Source: an uncultured Acidobacteriota bacterium
GTDB taxonomy: Bacteria > Acidobacteriota > Vicinamibacteria > Marinacidobacterales > SMYC01
Length of the DNA: 46,867 nucleotides
Direction of reading: 5' to 3'
NCBI GenBank assembly: GCA_947259165.1
Contig: CAMYKY010000021.1
Span: 1 to 46,867, forward strand
Below, in pieces: positions 44,414 through 46,867 of this stretch. Below the pieces are notes generated by a model. It was given only the letters and a program-made list of their open reading frames with translations. It did not search any database and was not told where the DNA came from. The position numbers were made by a program, and so were the translations under genes. Within the stretch, counting starts at the first letter, position 1, and every line of letters starts with the position of its first letter.

Positions 44414-45322
44414 CTAGAGTTCTTCGCTCATCGCGGCAGCGGCGATGCGCAAGCCTTCCCGGATGCCCGGCAACGGGTCGTCCGGTTTTTCCAGGTACTC
44501 CAGTGACAACACTCCGTCGCCAGGGAACCCAACTTCCCGAACCGCGGCAAAAAACGCCGGGACGTCCAGAAATCCTTTGCCGAGAACAATGACCTCGCTG
44601 TCGGGATCGCGAGCCGACACGTCCTTCACGTGAATCCCGATCAGACGCGAACCCAGCCGTCGCACGGCCTCGGCTGGATCTTCCGACCCGCGAATCGCAT
44701 GGCCGACATCCAGGCACGCACCGACGTTGGGTCCTCGGCCGTCGACGGCGGCCACAACCTCCTCAATCTTCGCAAACGCACCCGTCGCGTTGTTGTGGAC
44801 CGCCAACCGGATCCCGAACTCGTCCGCGAGTGACTCGAGCTCGTCGAGAGTGCTCGAATCCGGGATGCAAGTGAGATTCCGGACACCCAGGCTCTCGGCC
44901 CGGCCGAAGATCGCTCGATTGGATTCTTTGTCAGCCGTCAAACGGATCGTCGTGTAAGACGTCGGGGTGATGTCCGAGGCCTCGAGCAACCGGCGCAGCT
45001 CCCGAATCTCCTGCGCCGTTGCGGGCGGACCCGCATCCTCCCCTTCCCCAATCTCGCCCAGCCGGATCTGCGCCGCATGCAACTCGAGCCAGTAAAGCTC
45101 CAGCTCGCCCAGTATCTCGACGATTTCGTGGATCGGAAAGGCTTTCAACGACGCCCCGTGGATCCCCATCGCGTAGCCGCCGAATCGTTCGCGAGCCCGC
45201 TTCCGCCCCGATGATGTCGAGCACGCGGAATCGATCGCGACCCACACGGCGGCTGAAAGCGCCGTGGCGAGGACACGACGCCGACTCCACACCGGTGCTC
45301 CCTCTGGCCCTATCGTCGCCAT
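44414..45322 (-). CDS. Tat-exported xylose isomerase-like TIM barrel protein
   Basis: 302 aa. The N-terminus WSRRRVLATALSAAVWVAI looks like a twin-arginine signal. The rest is the AP-endonuclease-2/sugar epimerase barrel: GYAMGIHGASLKAF, YWLELHAAQIRLGEIG, TSYTTIRL, GIRLAVHNNATG, GACLDVGHAIRGS, IGIHVKDVS and LSLEYLEKPDDP. Glu, Asp, His and Glu ligands for a divalent metal are in place. The family isomerises sugars or inositol derivatives; here it acts outside the cytoplasm on an unknown substrate. The 16-bp gap to the zincin is convergent. Confidence 0.85.
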   Translation of the reverse strand: MATIGPEGAPVWSRRRVLATALSAAVWVAIDSACSTSSGRKRARERFGGYAMGIHGASLKAFPIHEIVEILGELELYWLELHAAQIRLGEIGEGEDAGPPATAQEIRELRRLLEASDITPTSYTTIRLTADKESNRAIFGRAESLGVRNLTCIPDSSTLDELESLADEFGIRLAVHNNATGAFAKIEEVVAAVDGRGPNVGACLDVGHAIRGSEDPAEAVRRLGSRLIGIHVKDVSARDPDSEVIVLGKGFLDVPAFFAAVREVGFPGDGVLSLEYLEKPDDPLPGIREGLRIAAAAMSEEL

Positions 45323-45497
45323 GGTCGCGCAGATTCTACCCCAGGCGACGCTCGACCGAAATGGGGACAGGAGATAGGTTTCCGACGCGCACGACGAGCG
45401 TTACACGTCTCTCCATGCCTTCGCCTCCCTCGTTTCACGAGAATCGTGCGAGCGGATCCAATCCGAACGTAGGCAAGTACTGCGAAAGCGAAAGCGA

Positions 45498-45528
45498 CAT
45501 CGACGCCCCCTCTTCGGGAGCGTCGATG
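45498..45528 (-). terminator. Hairpin downstream of the Spy-like gene
   Basis: A 9-bp stem CATCGACGC/GCGTCGATG is extended inward by three more GC pairs after one mismatch, with loop TCTTC. It lies 22 nt past the minus-strand stop at 45551. Only short T groups (CTTTCGCTTTCG) follow, so termination strength is uncertain. Confidence 0.5.
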
Positions 45529-45550
45529 CCTCGGACTAGCGTCTAGTCGC

Positions 45551-46069
45551 TCAGTGTTGAAAACGCCGGCCCATCTCCATGAGCTCGTTGCGCTGCTCGG
45601 CCGTCAACGTTTGGGCAAAACCCGTGAAAGCTTCAGTGAGCTCGCGCGACGCTTGCTCCGCAAGCACCATCTCCGCTCGCCGAATCCGCTCGATCGCCTC
45701 GGCGTCGATGACGACCTGGCTGAACTCCGAATGAAGCGCCTCGCGGTTCGCTCGATGCTCTTCGGCTAGCGGGATGACGTCCCCAATCGTCTCCGATAAG
45801 ATCCGCTTCACCTCCGCCTGCTGAGCGTCGGTCGCATTGACGCGCTCCAAAACAAAACTCGCCGCGAACTCGGCCCGCTCCTGAACCGCTTCAGGATCCT
45901 GCAAGCTTACGCGTCCGAAGCCATGGCCGAATGCCTTGGCCGCGAGCACCGGCCCGGCCGCCCCCGCAACCGCACCCGCCAAAAGCGCCCCAGCGAGCCC
46001 ACCGATAACAATCCCAAACCAGAAACCGTGGCGCTTCGCCCGGCGTTCGTCTTTCGTTTCTGTACTCAC
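45551..46069 (-). CDS. Spy/CpxP-like envelope protein
   Basis: 172 aa from GTG 46069 with AAAGGAGG 5-6 nt upstream; a longer ATG frame would bury that site. One membrane/signal anchor (FWFGIVIGGLAGALLAGAVAG) precedes a helical domain ending in LTAEQRNELMEMGRRF, the LTxxQ motif of Spy/CpxP-type periplasmic chaperones and metal-stress sensors. FGHGFGRV is His-rich, as is common in the family. No two-component pair is adjacent. The family assignment rests on this motif and on the helical pattern. Confidence 0.75.
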   Translation of the reverse strand: MSTETKDERRAKRHGFWFGIVIGGLAGALLAGAVAGAAGPVLAAKAFGHGFGRVSLQDPEAVQERAEFAASFVLERVNATDAQQAEVKRILSETIGDVIPLAEEHRANREALHSEFSQVVIDAEAIERIRRAEMVLAEQASRELTEAFTGFAQTLTAEQRNELMEMGRRFQH

Positions 46070-46157
46070 TATGTCCTCCTTTTGCAGTAGATCGTTCAAT
46101 AGTGAATACGATTCGGAGTGTTTCAGTGATGTGTCGGGAGTGTAAAGTTATGTAAAG

Positions 46158-46466
46158 GTGACGAGACGAGACACTAGTCGGCAAAGTTCATCCGGCGAAG
46201 CAGATCGTGATAGCGCGGATCGCCGCGGATGGAGTATCCTCGAGGGGCGGTCGGACGCTAACGTCTCTTTCTCCGAGCTCCGAAATTTGCTGCTCCATCT
46301 GGATTTTGAGGAACGCGTTCGAGGAAGCCACCATCTCTTTCGCCGTGAGGGTGTGCATGAAAGAATCAATCTGCAGGAGGACGGCAGCAAGGCAAAGCCC
46401 TATCAAGTGAAACAGGTCCGTCAGGTCATCTTGAAATATGGGCTGGGAGAACTGGACGATGCATAA
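46158..46466 (+). CDS. hicA: HicA-type mRNA interferase toxin
   Basis: 102 aa from GTG 46158; the true start could be later, as the first 35 residues are not family-like. From SDANVSFSELRNLLLHLDFE onward it is HicA: RGSHHLFRREGVHERINLQE with the catalytic His, and KAKPYQVKQVRQVILKYGL. HicA folds like a double-stranded RNA-binding domain and cuts mRNA and tmRNA. Its stop overlaps the HicB start by 8 bp, which ensures coupled synthesis of the antitoxin. It is divergent from the Spy-like gene. Confidence 0.87.
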   Translation: MTRRDTSRQSSSGEADRDSADRRGWSILEGRSDANVSFSELRNLLLHLDFEERVRGSHHLFRREGVHERINLQEDGSKAKPYQVKQVRQVILKYGLGELDDA

Positions 46467-46671
46467 GTACGAGATAATCATCTTTTGGAGCAATGAGGAC
46501 GACGCATTCGTCGCGGAGGTGCCGGAACTCCCAGGCTGCATGGCTCACGGGGCCAGCCAGGAATCGGCCCTCTCGAATGTTCGTGAGGCGATGAATCTCT
46601 GGTTGACGACTGCAAAGGAGTTCGGCGACCCGATCCCTGAACCGAAGGGCCGGCGATTACAGCTCGCTTAG
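46459..46671 (+). CDS. hicB: HicB-type antitoxin
   Basis: 70 aa from ATG 46459 inside the end of hicA. MHKYEIIIFWSNEDDAFVAE, then VPELPGCMAHGASQESALSN and EFGDPIPEPKGRRLQLA are classic for the short HicB form, a partial RNase H fold that caps the HicA active site. It lacks an obvious C-terminal DNA-binding domain, so autoregulation may rely on another protein or be weak. Confidence 0.88.
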   Translation: MHKYEIIIFWSNEDDAFVAEVPELPGCMAHGASQESALSNVREAMNLWLTTAKEFGDPIPEPKGRRLQLA

Positions 46672-46867
46672 CGCTGCCAAGCCCTCGAGTCGGAGCCAGC
46701 GCTCGCCGGTCCGTTCGATCCACCTACCCGATCCCCATTACAATCGCCGGCAATGTCGCTCTCCTCGGGTTGTGGTTCATCATTATTTATTCGCCCGGAA
46801 CGGTAGACCGCGCCAAGCGAAAAGCGACGAGAAAGCAAAGGTTGACAACCGCGAGACGGCACCGGAT
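46672..46867. other. Downstream flank, no gene seen
   Basis: The last 196 bp carry only short frames without protein character. Nothing else was recognised before the window ends. Confidence 0.4.

Noticed and set aside
1..46867. CRISPR array, tRNA, rRNA, integrase or prophage signals
   Set aside because: No regularly spaced repeats, no recognisable tRNA or rRNA sequence and no phage or integrase genes were seen.

Overview
The window is high-GC bacterial chromosome and most likely comes from an Acidobacteriota genome or a close relative. The main support is a long FtsX/MacB permease of the ADOP type (22761..25196). Several Tat-type and lipoprotein secreted enzymes, an FHA plus DUF4388 signalling protein and acidobacterial-style exported proteins of unknown function fit the same picture. 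I see no rRNA, tRNA, CRISPR array, integrase or transposase gene. About 45 genes, gene remnants or pseudogenes are supported, mostly in short operons on both strands.

Layout. 1-5.1 kb, minus strand: a lipoprotein pair (FG-GAP protein and TPR-cytochrome c protein), a cysteine synthase-family enzyme, a tandem VOC lipoprotein and a small membrane protein. 5.2-9.2 kb: an exported kinase-fold protein, an NhaC antiporter, a VOC protein and a Tat-exported HisC-like aminotransferase. 9.4-18.5 kb: gamma-glutamyltransferase, a repeat-rich gap holding the 3' remnant of a second ggt, a DapA paralogue without its catalytic lysine, a 5'-truncated TPR pseudogene that abuts a repeat element, then a tight operon (amidohydrolase, AGCS symporter, PQQ-type propeller, AhpD-like protein). 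18.7-21.8 kb: an NMT1/SsuA-type ABC importer with two different permease genes. 21.9-31.9 kb: a hypothetical membrane protein, the ADOP permease, an M20-like pseudo-peptidase, YbaK, a frameshifted ankyrin remnant, a TPR protein, DUF1684, a LolA-like exported protein, a cupin and a DUF4328 protein. 32-36.4 kb: a hybrid sensor kinase, a ferritin-like protein, a decayed HDOD remnant and a less GC-rich gmd. 36.6-46.7 kb: glnS, a second GGT-like enzyme, FHA-DUF4388, an FAD oxidase, a type I phosphodiesterase, a small zincin, a Tat-exported TIM-barrel protein, a Spy-like protein and a hicAB toxin-antitoxin pair.

How the genes may work together (inference). Many products act outside the cytoplasm on small peptides and amino acids: two GGT-family enzymes, a lipoprotein amidohydrolase, a sodium:alanine-type symporter, an exported aminotransferase and an M20-like protein. 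They are consistent with scavenging of peptide and amino-acid material, but no complete pathway is visible.

Most unusual features. (1) Degenerate enzyme homologues: a DapA-like protein with D at the Schiff-base lysine position and S at the Tyr133 position, an M20-like protein that has lost the Glu-Glu pair and the terminal His, and an AhpD-like protein with CxxS. (2) A modular dispersed repeat family, with pieces at 4444-4632, 11070-11130 and 13456-13570. One piece sits exactly where the TPR gene loses its 5' half. (3) An exact-length 60-bp second copy of the end of ggt, diverged mostly at silent sites. (4) A secreted member of the kinase-like (PI3/4K/HipA-like) fold.
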